Assembly (NCBI RefSeq): GCF_032714475.1
Contig: NZ_JAWDKD010000003.1
Span: forward strand, 99,212 to 163,211
DNA: 64,000 nt
From: Methanolapillus africanus
GTDB lineage: Archaea > Halobacteriota > Methanosarcinia > Methanosarcinales > Methanosarcinaceae
Direction: 5' to 3'
A model generated the notes under the pieces. It was not told where the DNA came from, did no database searches, and saw nothing but the letters and a program-made list of their open reading frames with translations. The translations under genes were made by a program, and so were the position numbers. Shown piece after piece: positions 32,807 to 41,820 of the stretch; positions within the stretch are counted from its first letter, which is position 1; each line of letters starts with the position of its first letter.

Positions 32807-34414
32807 ATGATGAAAAAGTCAAAAAATTCATTCGGAAAAGCACTATTGATTGCTTTTCTTGTGTTGTTTGCCCTGACCGGAACCGCGGCCGCCAAAACAT
32901 GGACCGTCGGCGGAGATGCACCGGACTTTGACAATTTGAGCGCCGCCGTTTCCAACACAAGCGTCGTTGACGGTGACGTTCTTTCCGTTCGCGCCGGAAC
33001 ATATGCGTCAACCGCAAACATCAGCGTCGGAAAATCCATTACAATTTCCGGCGACGACAAAGAATCCGTTATTTTGGATCTCGGCGGCTTCTCCGTTTTG
33101 CCGAAAAAAGAAGGTTTCGTTCTCCAAAACGTCACCATCTCTAACGGTTCAAACGGCCTCAATTTGCAGGGCAACGCCACCGGCGCCGTCATCGAAGATT
33201 GTATTTTCGATGGCATGACGCATGCCGACGGCATCAAACTGTTCAAAGACAACGCCACGTTCCAAAACAACATCGTCCGAAACATGAGCGGTTTTAACAA
33301 CGCCGTTTACGTGAAGAGCAACGACGCCAAGATTCTCAACAACACGATTTCAGAACTCTCAGGCGCCGGAAACACATCGCGCGTTCTTTGCGTTGAAAAC
33401 TCAAGCAACGTTCTCATCAGGGACAACAAAATTCAAAACAACACCGGTGAGGCCGTTCGCCTTTGGCGCGTCGACACGCATGATGCCGTGATCACCCAAA
33501 ACATCATCTCCGGAAATTCCCAAAAAGGAATCTACCTGTACAATGCCGGTGAAAACAACACCATTTTCTTCAATGACATTTTCGGGAACAACAAAGATAT
33601 GGACGTTTCCGGAACCGCTCCGGACGTTGTCAATTTCAATTCCCCGGAACAGGTGACGCTGTCTTACGGCAGCCAAAACTGGACCGGAAAATCCGGTAAC
33701 CACTGGGGCGCCGGCTATTCCGGTGCGGACGCAAACAGCGACGGCATCGGCGATTCGGCGCACGCCCTTTTGACGAAATACAGCGACCAAAGTCCGCTGA
33801 TGCATTCGTTCGCATCCTATTCCGCAAACGGATCCGGTAACGAAACAGGAAATGAATCCGAGAACGAAACCGGCAATGAAACCGGCAATGAAACCGGCAA
33901 TGAAACCGGCAATGAAACCGGCAATGAAACCGGCAATGAAACCGGCAATGAAACCGGCAATGAAACCGGCAATGAAACCGGCAATGAAACGGGAAATGAA
34001 ACCGGCAATGAAACGGGAAATGAAACAGGAAATGAATCCGGAACCGGAACCGGTCAAAAAACAAACAGTTCCATCCCCTTGGACGCCAACATCCTTCCGT
34101 CTCTTTCCGTGTCGTTTTCCATTGATTCTTTGGATTTCGGCGACTTGTCCGTTGGGCAAGACAGCGCACCCAAAGAGATGGTCATGACCAACAACGGAAA
34201 CTGCAATGTCATGGTGACGGCCGAAGTGACCGAATCTTCCGATTCTCTTTACAAAGACGGCATTTGGATCGACGACGCATTCTGGCCCGACTTTGAGAAA
34301 ACGGTTGTGAAAGGCACCGATGAAACCTGTTCCGTTGTTTTGAAGGTTCCGGAAAATTACGAGAATACCGGAAGCCGGGAGGGCACATTGATTATGTGGA
34401 TTGAAGCCTGCTGA
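32807..34414 (+). CDS. Secreted parallel beta-helix protein with GNET tandem repeats
   Basis: 535 residues from ATG 32807 (AGGAGG 6 nt upstream). A signal peptide covers about 1-30 (ALLIAFLVLFALTGTAAA). A right-handed beta-helix domain follows (35-330; PbH1-type coils such as VLIRDNKIQNNTGEAVRLW and NIISGNSQKGIYLYNAGEN, with NosD-like spacing). Then come about 14-16 tandem NETG/NESG units, all potential N-glycosylation sites. Last is a C-terminal domain (440-535) with LDFGDLSVGQDS and VMTNNGNCNVMV, an Ig-like fold. Probably a surface adhesin or lattice-associated protein. It has no C-terminal anchor helix. Confidence 0.85.
   Translation: MMKKSKNSFGKALLIAFLVLFALTGTAAAKTWTVGGDAPDFDNLSAAVSNTSVVDGDVLSVRAGTYASTANISVGKSITISGDDKESVILDLGGFSVLPKKEGFVLQNVTISNGSNGLNLQGNATGAVIEDCIFDGMTHADGIKLFKDNATFQNNIVRNMSGFNNAVYVKSNDAKILNNTISELSGAGNTSRVLCVENSSNVLIRDNKIQNNTGEAVRLWRVDTHDAVITQNIISGNSQKGIYLYNAGENNTIFFNDIFGNNKDMDVSGTAPDVVNFNSPEQVTLSYGSQNWTGKSGNHWGAGYSGADANSDGIGDSAHALLTKYSDQSPLMHSFASYSANGSGNETGNESENETGNETGNETGNETGNETGNETGNETGNETGNETGNETGNETGNETGNETGNETGNESGTGTGQKTNSSIPLDANILPSLSVSFSIDSLDFGDLSVGQDSAPKEMVMTNNGNCNVMVTAEVTESSDSLYKDGIWIDDAFWPDFEKTVVKGTDETCSVVLKVPENYENTGSREGTLIMWIEAC
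33838..34043 (+). repeat. 12-bp coding tandem repeat (GNET)
   Basis: About 15 units of GAAACCGGCAAT, most identical, with slightly diverged copies at both ends (AACGAAACAGGA, GAAACGGGAAAT). Unit length is a multiple of 3, so slippage changes linker length without a frameshift. Confidence 0.95.
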
Positions 34415-34570
34415 TCTGACAAATCTTAAAACAGATTTGATCTCTGTTCCGTGAGCCATTTTCCCTTAAAAGTAAAAAAAATAAAAATAAAAAATGAACG
34501 AAAGTAAACTCAAAAACAAGTGAAAAGTTGAAAAACGATATCTATAAGTAAACTCCAAAAATCAGTGAAG

Positions 34571-34601
34571 CGGAACCGTTTTTGTCTTTAATACGGTTCC
34601 G
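34571..34601 (-). terminator. Hairpin after the Ada-AlkA gene
   Basis: CGGAACCGT and ACGGTTCCG, 9-nt arms, 13 nt beyond the minus-strand stop. A short T-run follows on the minus strand (GATTTTTGG). Confidence 0.55.
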
Positions 34602-34613
34602 TTTTCACAACAA

Positions 34614-36074
34614 TCACAATGAATTCCAAAGATTGATTGTCGCATAGCTGCGCCATGGTCTCCACGATTCCGCCAATACCAATAACTCTTTTGGCGTATA
34701 GCCCGGAAGCGCCTTTTTGACGCCGGCGTCCGTTTCAAGAAAAGCATCCGGCCACTCCATTGCGCGCATGGCGATATATTGCGCCGTCCAATGTCCGATG
34801 CCGCGAATTTCCATCAGTTTTTTCATTTCCTCTTCCGGTTGGGTATAATAATCAAAATCAATTTTCTCTTGAACGATTGCTTGTGCCAGCTCATAAATGG
34901 TTTTTGACCGCGCCGCAATCACGCCCAGCGGACCAAAGTGATTTTCGATGGGTCCGTCCAATGCTAAAATATCTTCCGGCGCGGGGAAAACATGGGTCAA
35001 TCCTTCTATGTCTGTTTGAATCGGCGTTCCGTAACGGTCAACAATTCTGGCCGCCAATGTGCTTGCCGCTTTGACGGTAATTTGTTGTCCCAGCACCGCA
35101 CGCACAGCCATTTCAAAAGCGTTAAAGCTGCCCGGTAAACGTGTTCCTAAAACGCAAAGGCCGGGACGAATGTCATTCATCGATGAAAGCGTTTGGTACA
35201 CCGCGTCCGGATTGCAATATAAATCAAACAAATGGCGCACCCGCGCTACAACTTGCGACAAGACCGGCAGCAGCGTTTCACTCATGGTGACGGTCAACGC
35301 ATTTTTTTGCGGTCGGTGACCCACGCGCACCCAGCCATAGACATGCTTTCCGTCCGGTGTTATGAAATGAGCGGTCCGCATGTATTCGCCGTTTTTAACA
35401 ACATCAATGCCGGGGACGGCACGGTCGGCGAGAAAGTTTAACATGTCGTCCCACGGGTAAGGCGGCCGGTATCCTAACGCTAAAGTCACATTGCCGTTAC
35501 GTTTTTTTTCTTCCGTCATCCGCTTTCGCAAATCCGTGGGTGAAAGGTTATAGTGTTTTTTGAAAAGATCGTTAAAGCGGCGTGAACTGCCGAATCCGGA
35601 AGCTGCCGCAACCTCCCGCACAGGCAAATTCGTTTCTGTGAGCAGGTTTTTCGCAAGCAATAATCTGCAAGTCTGCAGATACTGTACCGGCGGCACATTG
35701 TATTCCGCCGCAAATACGCGCCTTAAGTGCCGGTCCGTATAGCCCAGATGGTTGGCAATCTCGCTCAAACTTTTTCCGTTTCCGCAATTTTCTTCCAACA
35801 TTCTTGCCGCCCGATAAACCAATTTAGCGGTCGAATCGCTGATTGAGTTGCCGGGCGCAATCTCCGGCCGACATAAAAGACAGGGGCGATATCCGGCTTG
35901 TTCGGCCTCGGCCGCCGTGTGGTAAAACGTACAGTTTTCAATTTTGGGTTGCCTGGCTCGGCATATGGGACGGCAATAAATGCCTGTCGATGATATCGCG
36001 ACAAAAAAACGTCCGTCAAAACGCGGATCCTTTGATATAAAGGCCGCATAATAGCTGCTGACGTTCTCCGGCAT
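34614..36074 (-). CDS. Ada regulatory domain - AlkA DNA glycosylase fusion (adaptive alkylation response)
   Basis: 486 residues from ATG 36074 (AGGTGAGGG 5 nt upstream). The Ada N-terminal zinc domain has Cys34, Cys38, Cys65 and Cys68 (GIYCRPICRA, RPCLLCRPE); Cys34 would accept methyl from phosphotriesters. Two AraC-type helix-turn-helices follow (95-185; SLSEIANHLGYTDRHLRRVF, PVREVAAASGFGSSRRF). Residues 200-486 form an AlkA-type glycosylase, with VLGQQITVKAASTLAAR, a hairpin MEIRGIGHWTAQYIAMRA and the catalytic Asp in FLETDAG. A sensor, activator and 3-methyladenine-type glycosylase in one chain, as in many bacteria; a bacterial origin is likely. Ogt is encoded divergently nearby. Confidence 0.93.
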   Translation of the reverse strand: MPENVSSYYAAFISKDPRFDGRFFVAISSTGIYCRPICRARQPKIENCTFYHTAAEAEQAGYRPCLLCRPEIAPGNSISDSTAKLVYRAARMLEENCGNGKSLSEIANHLGYTDRHLRRVFAAEYNVPPVQYLQTCRLLLAKNLLTETNLPVREVAAASGFGSSRRFNDLFKKHYNLSPTDLRKRMTEEKKRNGNVTLALGYRPPYPWDDMLNFLADRAVPGIDVVKNGEYMRTAHFITPDGKHVYGWVRVGHRPQKNALTVTMSETLLPVLSQVVARVRHLFDLYCNPDAVYQTLSSMNDIRPGLCVLGTRLPGSFNAFEMAVRAVLGQQITVKAASTLAARIVDRYGTPIQTDIEGLTHVFPAPEDILALDGPIENHFGPLGVIAARSKTIYELAQAIVQEKIDFDYYTQPEEEMKKLMEIRGIGHWTAQYIAMRAMEWPDAFLETDAGVKKALPGYTPKELLVLAESWRPWRSYATINLWNSL

Positions 36075-36358
36075 TATTCCCTCACCTGATCTCAATGACA
36101 TAATTCAATGAATGGCACAATTCAATTAATAACATTGTCTCCTCAAAAATGAGCCATTTTCGGACATATATATTGGTTTGTTCATATCACAGTAAAGTTT
36201 TAAAAATGTCAATATTCTCAAAATATGCTCCCCCCTCTTTAAATTCGACATCATTTATTTAATAAATATGACCGCCGATTTTATTTTGTTGACATGTTTG
36301 AAAATGCGTGATTTTTCAAGCGTTTCAATGGTTTTTCATATGGTGGAGGAATGATAGA

Positions 36359-37150
36359 ATGAATCTTGAAAATCAAATTAAAGAGTTTGCAACCGTGAAC
36401 GGTTTTCAGCTGTTTGGCGTTGCGGGTATTTCGGACCTGGAGGAAGTTGAATTTCCGGAAGGCCGCGGTCTTGAAAAACCGTCCGAATTTATGAAACGGG
36501 CCGGCATTGAAGACGCGAAATCGATCATCATTCTCGGAATGGTCATTTGGGACGAAGGCATGAACATGGCCATCAACGCCGTCGGCGGCGATTTCAGCGG
36601 CGGCGGCAGTGAATATTACAACTTGTATTATGAAGCGATTGAAACGCGCGGCTGGCGGGTCGGGGACTTGATTTTCCGGGAACTCGGTTTCAAAACAGTG
36701 CCGTCTCCAACCATTCATCTGAAAGTCGCGGCGCACCTGGCCGGGCTGGGTTTTATCGGCCACAACACGCAAGTCATCACACCGGAATACGGTCCGCGTG
36801 TCCGCTGGATTGCTTTGTTCACAACGGCGCCGCTTGAAAAAGGAACCCCATTCACAAGAGATCTTTGTGCGGAACAACCTCTTTGCAAAGACGGATCGCT
36901 TTGCGTCAAAAAGTGTCCGTACCGCGCCATTATTCCGGGACCGTCTCAAGGCGTCGAACCCGGAAAGAAAGTCATCTACGATAAATGCGTCGTCGCGCAT
37001 GAATTTGACCCCGTGGCGGACGAAAAGTGGCAAAAATACATTCGCCAAATTACGGAGCGCGGCTTTATGGAATGCACCATCTGCAATCTTTCCTGCCCGT
37101 ACGGAAACATCGTGGATGAAAAAATCGCCCCGGCTAAAAGAGGCCAATAA
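36359..37150 (+). CDS. QueG-like 4Fe-4S reductase
   Basis: 263 residues from ATG 36359 (GGAGGA upstream; an in-frame ATG at 36308 is less likely). It has an N-terminal domain like the B12-binding part of epoxyqueuosine reductase / reductive dehalogenases (SIIILGMVIWDEGMN, FGKT-like PSPTIHLKVAAHLAGLGFIGHNT). Two Fe-S clusters follow: CAEQPLC...CVKKCPYR and CTICNLSCPYG. It is shorter than QueG and lacks the HEAT repeats, so function is open. It is divergent from Ada-AlkA and upstream of ogt, 150 bp away. A repair link is only by location. Confidence 0.75.
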   Translation: MNLENQIKEFATVNGFQLFGVAGISDLEEVEFPEGRGLEKPSEFMKRAGIEDAKSIIILGMVIWDEGMNMAINAVGGDFSGGGSEYYNLYYEAIETRGWRVGDLIFRELGFKTVPSPTIHLKVAAHLAGLGFIGHNTQVITPEYGPRVRWIALFTTAPLEKGTPFTRDLCAEQPLCKDGSLCVKKCPYRAIIPGPSQGVEPGKKVIYDKCVVAHEFDPVADEKWQKYIRQITERGFMECTICNLSCPYGNIVDEKIAPAKRGQ

Positions 37151-37300
37151 TTTTCATCCACAATGTCTTGACATTGAGTGCAGCAAATGTCTCCATTTCA
37201 ACGGCAATGCGTTGATATGGCGGCATCCTGCGCTTTTGATTTTCGAGCTGTGAGACTATAATTTGAAAAAGAATAAGCAGGAAACACACGAGGCAAGAAT

Positions 37301-37834
37301 ATGCAGTATATCAATCATTATGCGTCGCCGTTGGGTCGTATAACGATCGCAAGCGATGGCGAATTTCTGACCGGATTATGGTTTGATGAACAAAAATATT
37401 TCGGCGATACTTTGCCGGAGTCGTATGAAGAGAAATCACTGCCCGTTTTTGAGGAAACGAAGCGGTGGCTGGATATTTATTTTCAAGGGATTGAACCGGA
37501 TTTCACGCCGCCGCTCTTGTTTTTAACCACTCCTTTCCGGCAGGCGGTGTGTGAAATCATGTTGTCGATTCCATACGGGCAGACGATGACTTACGGCGAA
37601 ATTGCTGACGTTATGGCGAAGCAAAAAGGACTGTCCAAAATGTCCGCTCAGGCTGTTGGCGGCGCGGTCGGGCATAATTCGATTTCCATCATCGTTCCCT
37701 GTCACCGGGTGGTCGGAACAAACGGCAGTTTGACGGGATACGCCGGCGGCATCTCGAAAAAAATAAGTCTGCTGAATCTGGAAAAAACAGACACGTCCGC
37801 TTTTTTCGTTCCGAAAAAAGGGACGGCATTATGA
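37301..37834 (+). CDS. ogt: Methylated-DNA--protein-cysteine methyltransferase (Ogt/AGT)
   Basis: 177 residues. A suicide enzyme that takes methyl from O6-methylguanine onto Cys134 in the motif IVPCHRVVG. The helix-turn-helix part (YGQTMTYGEIADVMA) holds the arginine-finger and recognition helix region, and GGAVGHNSISI leads into the active site. The N-terminal ribonuclease-like domain is short. AGGAAAC lies upstream of ATG. It completes the alkylation-repair cluster with Ada-AlkA. Confidence 0.95.
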   Translation: MQYINHYASPLGRITIASDGEFLTGLWFDEQKYFGDTLPESYEEKSLPVFEETKRWLDIYFQGIEPDFTPPLLFLTTPFRQAVCEIMLSIPYGQTMTYGEIADVMAKQKGLSKMSAQAVGGAVGHNSISIIVPCHRVVGTNGSLTGYAGGISKKISLLNLEKTDTSAFFVPKKGTAL

Positions 37835-37893
37835 AACGGTCAACTCAATTTTAATGTGAAACTTTTGCCGGTCATTTGACCCATCATTTGTTT

Positions 37894-38664
37894 TCACACC
37901 GATTTTATTTCCGGGTCGTCCGCAATGAATAAAATTTCCAAATATTCATTAAACCGCTCGGCCGCTAATTTTTGAATTTGAGCGCCCAGCTCTTCCATAC
38001 CCGGATTTTCAGTCGCGTAATGTCCGGCGTCAATCAAAGTCATGCCGCCGCGTTCACGCAGAACGTCGCTGTGTTTCAATTCGGATGAAATAAACGCGTC
38101 AACGCCGTATTGTTTGGCAATTTCCAGAGACGACCGGTTAAAACAGCTGCCGCCGCAAATGAGAACTTTCTGAATGGTGTTGTCGCCGGCGTATACGAGG
38201 TGCGTTTTCAGCTGCGCCGCGACAAATTTCGCAAAGGCGTCGGCCGGTTGCTTGGGAACCGTTCCAATTATTCCGGCGTCGCAGCGTTCGCACTCTTGGA
38301 GTCCGAGGCGGTTCGCCAAAACGGTATTAATGCCGCCGTCAGCGTCATCGTAATTGGTGTGCATCGCATAAACGGAGAGGTTGTTGTCGAAAATAATTTT
38401 TAATTTTTCCGCCATCGGTTGGTTGATGATGTTAATCGCATGAAAAATCGGGGTGTGGTGGCAAACCAAAATATCCGCTTCAAACTCCGCTGCTCTTTGG
38501 AGAATGGGTTTGGTGACGTCCAATGCAACCGCCACACGGCGGATTTGACGGTTTTTTTCATGCAGCAAATCAATGACGAGACCGATGCGTCCGGCGTCAA
38601 AGTCGTGTGCTAATTCCGGCGGCGCGATGTTTTCTAAAATGTCGATAAAGTCTTTTTGATCCAT
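37894..38664 (-). CDS. Nif3-like dinuclear metal protein
   Basis: 256 residues from ATG 38664; an upstream in-frame ATG at 38718 gives an unconserved leader. It belongs to the Nif3/YbgI (DUF34) family, with metal ligands in CHHTPIFH (His-His), MHTNYDDADGGIN (His, Asp), and the late HYATENPG (His, Glu). It forms toroids with two metals per subunit in homologues. A biochemical role is unsettled; some members are annotated as GTP cyclohydrolase-like without firm proof. Divergent from engB. Confidence 0.9.
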   Translation of the reverse strand: MDQKDFIDILENIAPPELAHDFDAGRIGLVIDLLHEKNRQIRRVAVALDVTKPILQRAAEFEADILVCHHTPIFHAINIINQPMAEKLKIIFDNNLSVYAMHTNYDDADGGINTVLANRLGLQECERCDAGIIGTVPKQPADAFAKFVAAQLKTHLVYAGDNTIQKVLICGGSCFNRSSLEIAKQYGVDAFISSELKHSDVLRERGGMTLIDAGHYATENPGMEELGAQIQKLAAERFNEYLEILFIADDPEIKSV

Positions 38665-38831
38665 ATCCGAAAAAATGTCTGCATCCTTTAAATAGAAGAT
38701 GACAATATTCAACACCAAATTGATTCAATTCATAATTCATTTCAATTTCAACAATTATGTTTATCTTCTATTCTCCACTATTTCAAATTCTATTTCCATT
38801 CTATTCATCATCATTTATTTCAGGAATCCTT

Positions 38832-39557
38832 ATGTCGCCGCCGCCGTCCACCTCTCAGAAAGTTCAGCACAACGTCAAGAAAAGAAAAAATTTGGCGAAA
38901 ATGCGCGCCCGCGAACAGCAAAAGTCTGTTGAAAAAATCAAGCAGCGAAACGACGCCGTGACCTTTGAGGTTATTTTCGCCGGCCGCTCCAACGTCGGCA
39001 AATCGACGCTGCTCAACAAACTGACCGGTCAAAACGTTCGCGTCGGCAAGCGCCCGGGCGTGACGTTAAAGCCGATTCACCTTTATTTCGGCGACTTCCT
39101 CATCACCGACATGCCGGGATTCGGCTTTATGTCCGGCGTCACCAAAGAAAAAGCGGAAGACGTCAAAGACAACATTGTCAATTATATCGAAGACCACGCC
39201 GACCGGATCAAAATCGCGGTTCAAGTGATCGATGGTCCTGCCTTCTTGGAAATTGTGGAGCGCTGGGACGCGCGCGATGAAATTCCGATCGACTTGGAAC
39301 TTCATTCCTTCCTGCTGGAAATGAATATTTTGCCGGTGGTCGCCGTCAATAAGATGGACAAAGTCAAGGAAGACGACATGGATGGCATGCTGGATCAAAT
39401 CGTTGAAAAATTCGGCTACGAAGGGCCGTGGAAAGAGTGCGGTCTGCTGGTCGCGCCGGTGGCGGCGCGCGACGGACAAATTCGTCCGCTGACGTCCGCA
39501 TTGAAGAACGAATTCCATAAAATGAAACGGGACGACTTGTTTAAGTATTTAAGATAA
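38832..39557 (+). CDS. engB: EngB-family GTP-binding protein
   Basis: 241 residues from ATG 38832 (AGGA upstream). G1 is GRSNVGKST (51-59), G2 region RPGVTLKP, G3 DMPGFGFM and G4 NKMD. It is an EngB/YihA-type GTPase that acts in ribosome assembly. A lysine-rich N-terminal helix (VKKRKNLAKMRAREQQK) precedes the G domain, likely for RNA binding. It lies 37 bp upstream of pus10, same strand, so both may be co-transcribed. Confidence 0.93.
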   Translation: MSPPPSTSQKVQHNVKKRKNLAKMRAREQQKSVEKIKQRNDAVTFEVIFAGRSNVGKSTLLNKLTGQNVRVGKRPGVTLKPIHLYFGDFLITDMPGFGFMSGVTKEKAEDVKDNIVNYIEDHADRIKIAVQVIDGPAFLEIVERWDARDEIPIDLELHSFLLEMNILPVVAVNKMDKVKEDDMDGMLDQIVEKFGYEGPWKECGLLVAPVAARDGQIRPLTSALKNEFHKMKRDDLFKYLR

Positions 39558-39594
39558 TCAAATAACGGTAAAATCAAAAAGGGAAAACATAAAA

Positions 39595-40968
39595 ATGGCA
39601 GATATTTTTGACATTTCAAAGTTAATTTTAGCGGAAGGTCCGGTTTGCGACCACTGCATGGGCCGGCAGTTTGCGAAATTGTCGACCGGACTCTCCAACG
39701 ACGCGCGCGGACGGGCTGTGAAGTTGGTTTTGGCAATGGAAGGCGACCGCCTCTTTAAAGAAACGGGAGACGCCGATCTTTTGGATGCGCTGGCGCCGTC
39801 CAACGTCAACGCCGGCAAAACATTGGCTGCCGCCGGATCGGACGCGCCCGCAGAAGAAAAATGCTGGGTTTGCGGCGATATTTTTAAAAATTTGGATTTT
39901 TGGGCGGACATGGCTGTTTCCAAACTTTCCGGGATTGATTATTCGTCATTCTTGGTCGGCACCAAATTAAGCGGTCTTCTCAGCGAAAACGAGGAAATTT
40001 TGTGGGAAGCGTGCGGTACCGCCTACGCCGAACAACTGAAAAGCGAACTCAACCGCGAGATCGGTAAACTCATTTCCGGGAAAACCGGCAAAGACGTCGC
40101 CTTTTCCAATCCGGACATTATGATTACGTTCGATATTGCCAAAAAAGAAGCGCAAATCGATATCCGTTCCGTTTACATTTACGGCCGCTACTTGAAATTA
40201 GTGCGCGGCATTCCGCAAACCAAATGGCCGTGCCGTAAGTGCGGCGGACGCGGCTGCGACAGCTGCGGCGGCACCGGCAAACAATATCAGGAATCGGTCG
40301 GCGAACTGGCCGGACTCCCGCTTTTGAGCCCGAATTACGCGGAAGCGTACGACGTCGTTTTCCACGGCGCCGGCCGGGAAGACATCGACGCGCTGATGCT
40401 CGGCACCGGCCGCCCGTTCGTCTTGGAAGCCAAAGCGCCCAAGCGCCGGACATTCGATTTGGCGGCGCTGGAAAAAGAAATCAATGCGGCAAACGTCGGC
40501 AAAATTGAAGTTCACGGACTCACCTTTTGCGGCAAAGATCTGGTCGAGCGGTTAAAAGGTGAAAAAGCCAAAAAGACTTACCGCCTCAAGATCCGGTTTG
40601 AATCGCCGGTCACGGAGGAGAATTTGAACCATGCGCTTTTGCAGCTTCACGGTACGGAAATCAATCAGGACACGCCCAACCGCGTGCTCCACCGCCGGGC
40701 GGATTTGTGCCGCAACCGGACCGTCCACACCGCAATCTTGGAACAAATGGGCGAAAAGAACAGTACCGGTCCGGGTCCGTCGGAACACAACGTGGTGGAA
40801 AGCTGCGTGGCTTACGTTCGGGTCTTTTGCGACGGCGGGCTTTACGTCAAAGAATTGACGTCCAGCGACGAAGGGCGGACCAGCCCGAGCATTGCGGGAC
40901 TGATGGGCGTCGGCGCGAAAGTGGAAGAATTAGATGTGATCGACGTGGAATTGGACGCGGCGGAATAA
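39595..40968 (+). CDS. pus10: tRNA pseudouridine synthase Pus10
   Basis: 457 residues. Makes pseudouridine 54 and 55 in the T-arm of archaeal tRNA. The N-terminus has a zinc-type CDHC...CWVC set (VCDHCMGRQF, EKCWVCGD). Midway comes CRKCGGRGCDSCGGTG, an unusually glycine- and cysteine-rich zinc knuckle, then QESVGELAGLP. The catalytic region is GAGREDIDALMLGTGRPFVLE (Asp candidate), and PNRVLHRRADLCR and LYVKELTSSDEGRTSPS are the family's late motifs. Ribosome binding site is AAGGGAAAAC. A stem of 15-nt inverted repeats follows. Confidence 0.95.
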   Translation: MADIFDISKLILAEGPVCDHCMGRQFAKLSTGLSNDARGRAVKLVLAMEGDRLFKETGDADLLDALAPSNVNAGKTLAAAGSDAPAEEKCWVCGDIFKNLDFWADMAVSKLSGIDYSSFLVGTKLSGLLSENEEILWEACGTAYAEQLKSELNREIGKLISGKTGKDVAFSNPDIMITFDIAKKEAQIDIRSVYIYGRYLKLVRGIPQTKWPCRKCGGRGCDSCGGTGKQYQESVGELAGLPLLSPNYAEAYDVVFHGAGREDIDALMLGTGRPFVLEAKAPKRRTFDLAALEKEINAANVGKIEVHGLTFCGKDLVERLKGEKAKKTYRLKIRFESPVTEENLNHALLQLHGTEINQDTPNRVLHRRADLCRNRTVHTAILEQMGEKNSTGPGPSEHNVVESCVAYVRVFCDGGLYVKELTSSDEGRTSPSIAGLMGVGAKVEELDVIDVELDAAE

Positions 40969-40986
40969 TTCAAAAAGAATGCCGAC

Positions 40987-41066
40987 AACTTAAATTGAAA
41001 CATAAATCTAAACATAAATCTAAACACAAATCTAAACACATCTAAATCTGAGTTTCAATTTAAGTT
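40987..41066. repeat. 15-nt inverted repeat enclosing AAATCTAAACAT tandem units
   Basis: AACTTAAATTGAAAC (40987-41001) pairs exactly with GTTTCAATTTAAGTT (41052-41066). The loop is about four copies of a 12-13-bp ATAAATCTAAAC unit. It starts 18 nt after the pus10 stop and may end that transcript. Confidence 0.85.
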
Positions 41067-41481
41067 TCATAATTTTAGAAAGTCAATGTTGGTTATTCAC
41101 CAATCCTTTAACTTTCTGAGTGATAGATTTTTGAAATATTCAAAAATCTTTAAAAACGGTATGTTTATTAATGTTGGATGCTATTGTTCATTCCTTCTCA
41201 TCGATAAACTTAATATATCAAAATATTTATTCATGGGTAAAGTTCCAATTTAAATGACGAATTAAAATGAATTAATTTGATGCGCAATTTAAATTAAATT
41301 TATTCAAAATCAATATTTGTCGAATCATTATGTTCGTTTCTCGAAATAATGTTCGGCGATTCTTATCGAATATATTGAAGAATTTCGATTTCGAAATAAT
41401 TGAAACCTTTAAATTTATCAAAATCATAATTTAAAATCATATTCAACGTTCACATTTACCCAATTATTGGAGGAAAATTAA
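41067..41481. other. AT-rich spacer, promoter region of the L21e-rpoF pair
   Basis: About 415 bp, mostly A/T. Several TATA-like tracts lie at 41345-41440 (for example TTAAATTTATC). GGAGG at 41468-41472 is the ribosome binding site of L21e. Short dyads such as TTTTTGAAATATTCAAAAA (near 41128) are seen. No gene. Confidence 0.5.
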
Positions 41482-41778
41482 ATGTCATCAAAATCAAGCG
41501 GCGAAAGACGCTGTACAAGATATAAGTTAAAGAATTCGATTCGTGAAAGAGGCATGTCTGCACCCAGCCGCGCCATTCAGGAATTTGAAGACGGTCAAAT
41601 GGTTCACATCGATATCGACGCCAGCCTTCAAAAAGGCCACCCGAACCCGAAGTTCCAAGGTTCGACCGGCAAAGTCATCGGTCAAAGAGGCCGCGCATAC
41701 GTTTTAAGCGTGAGAGACGGAAATTCCATGAAACAAGTTATTTCCCTCCCGCAGCACTTAAAACCGCAAAAATACTGA
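41482..41778 (+). CDS. rpl21e: Large ribosomal subunit protein L21e
   Basis: 98 residues, normal length. Basic protein of the 50S subunit in archaea and eukaryotes. SKSSGERRCTRYKLKNSIRERGM and VHIDIDASLQKGHPNPKFQG then STGKVIGQRGRAYVL are family stretches. A strong ribosome binding site precedes ATG. It lies 42 bp upstream of rpoF, the usual archaeal gene order. Confidence 0.97.
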   Translation: MSSKSSGERRCTRYKLKNSIRERGMSAPSRAIQEFEDGQMVHIDIDASLQKGHPNPKFQGSTGKVIGQRGRAYVLSVRDGNSMKQVISLPQHLKPQKY

Positions 41779-41820
41779 TTGAATTGATTCAAAATAAATC
41801 AAAAATTCCGGAGCGCTTAA

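Noticed and set aside
33401..34459. 352-codon minus-strand frame opposite the GNET repeat
   Set aside because: Shadow of the beta-helix gene; its Ile/Ala/Gly/Phe repeat is the antisense of the 12-bp unit.
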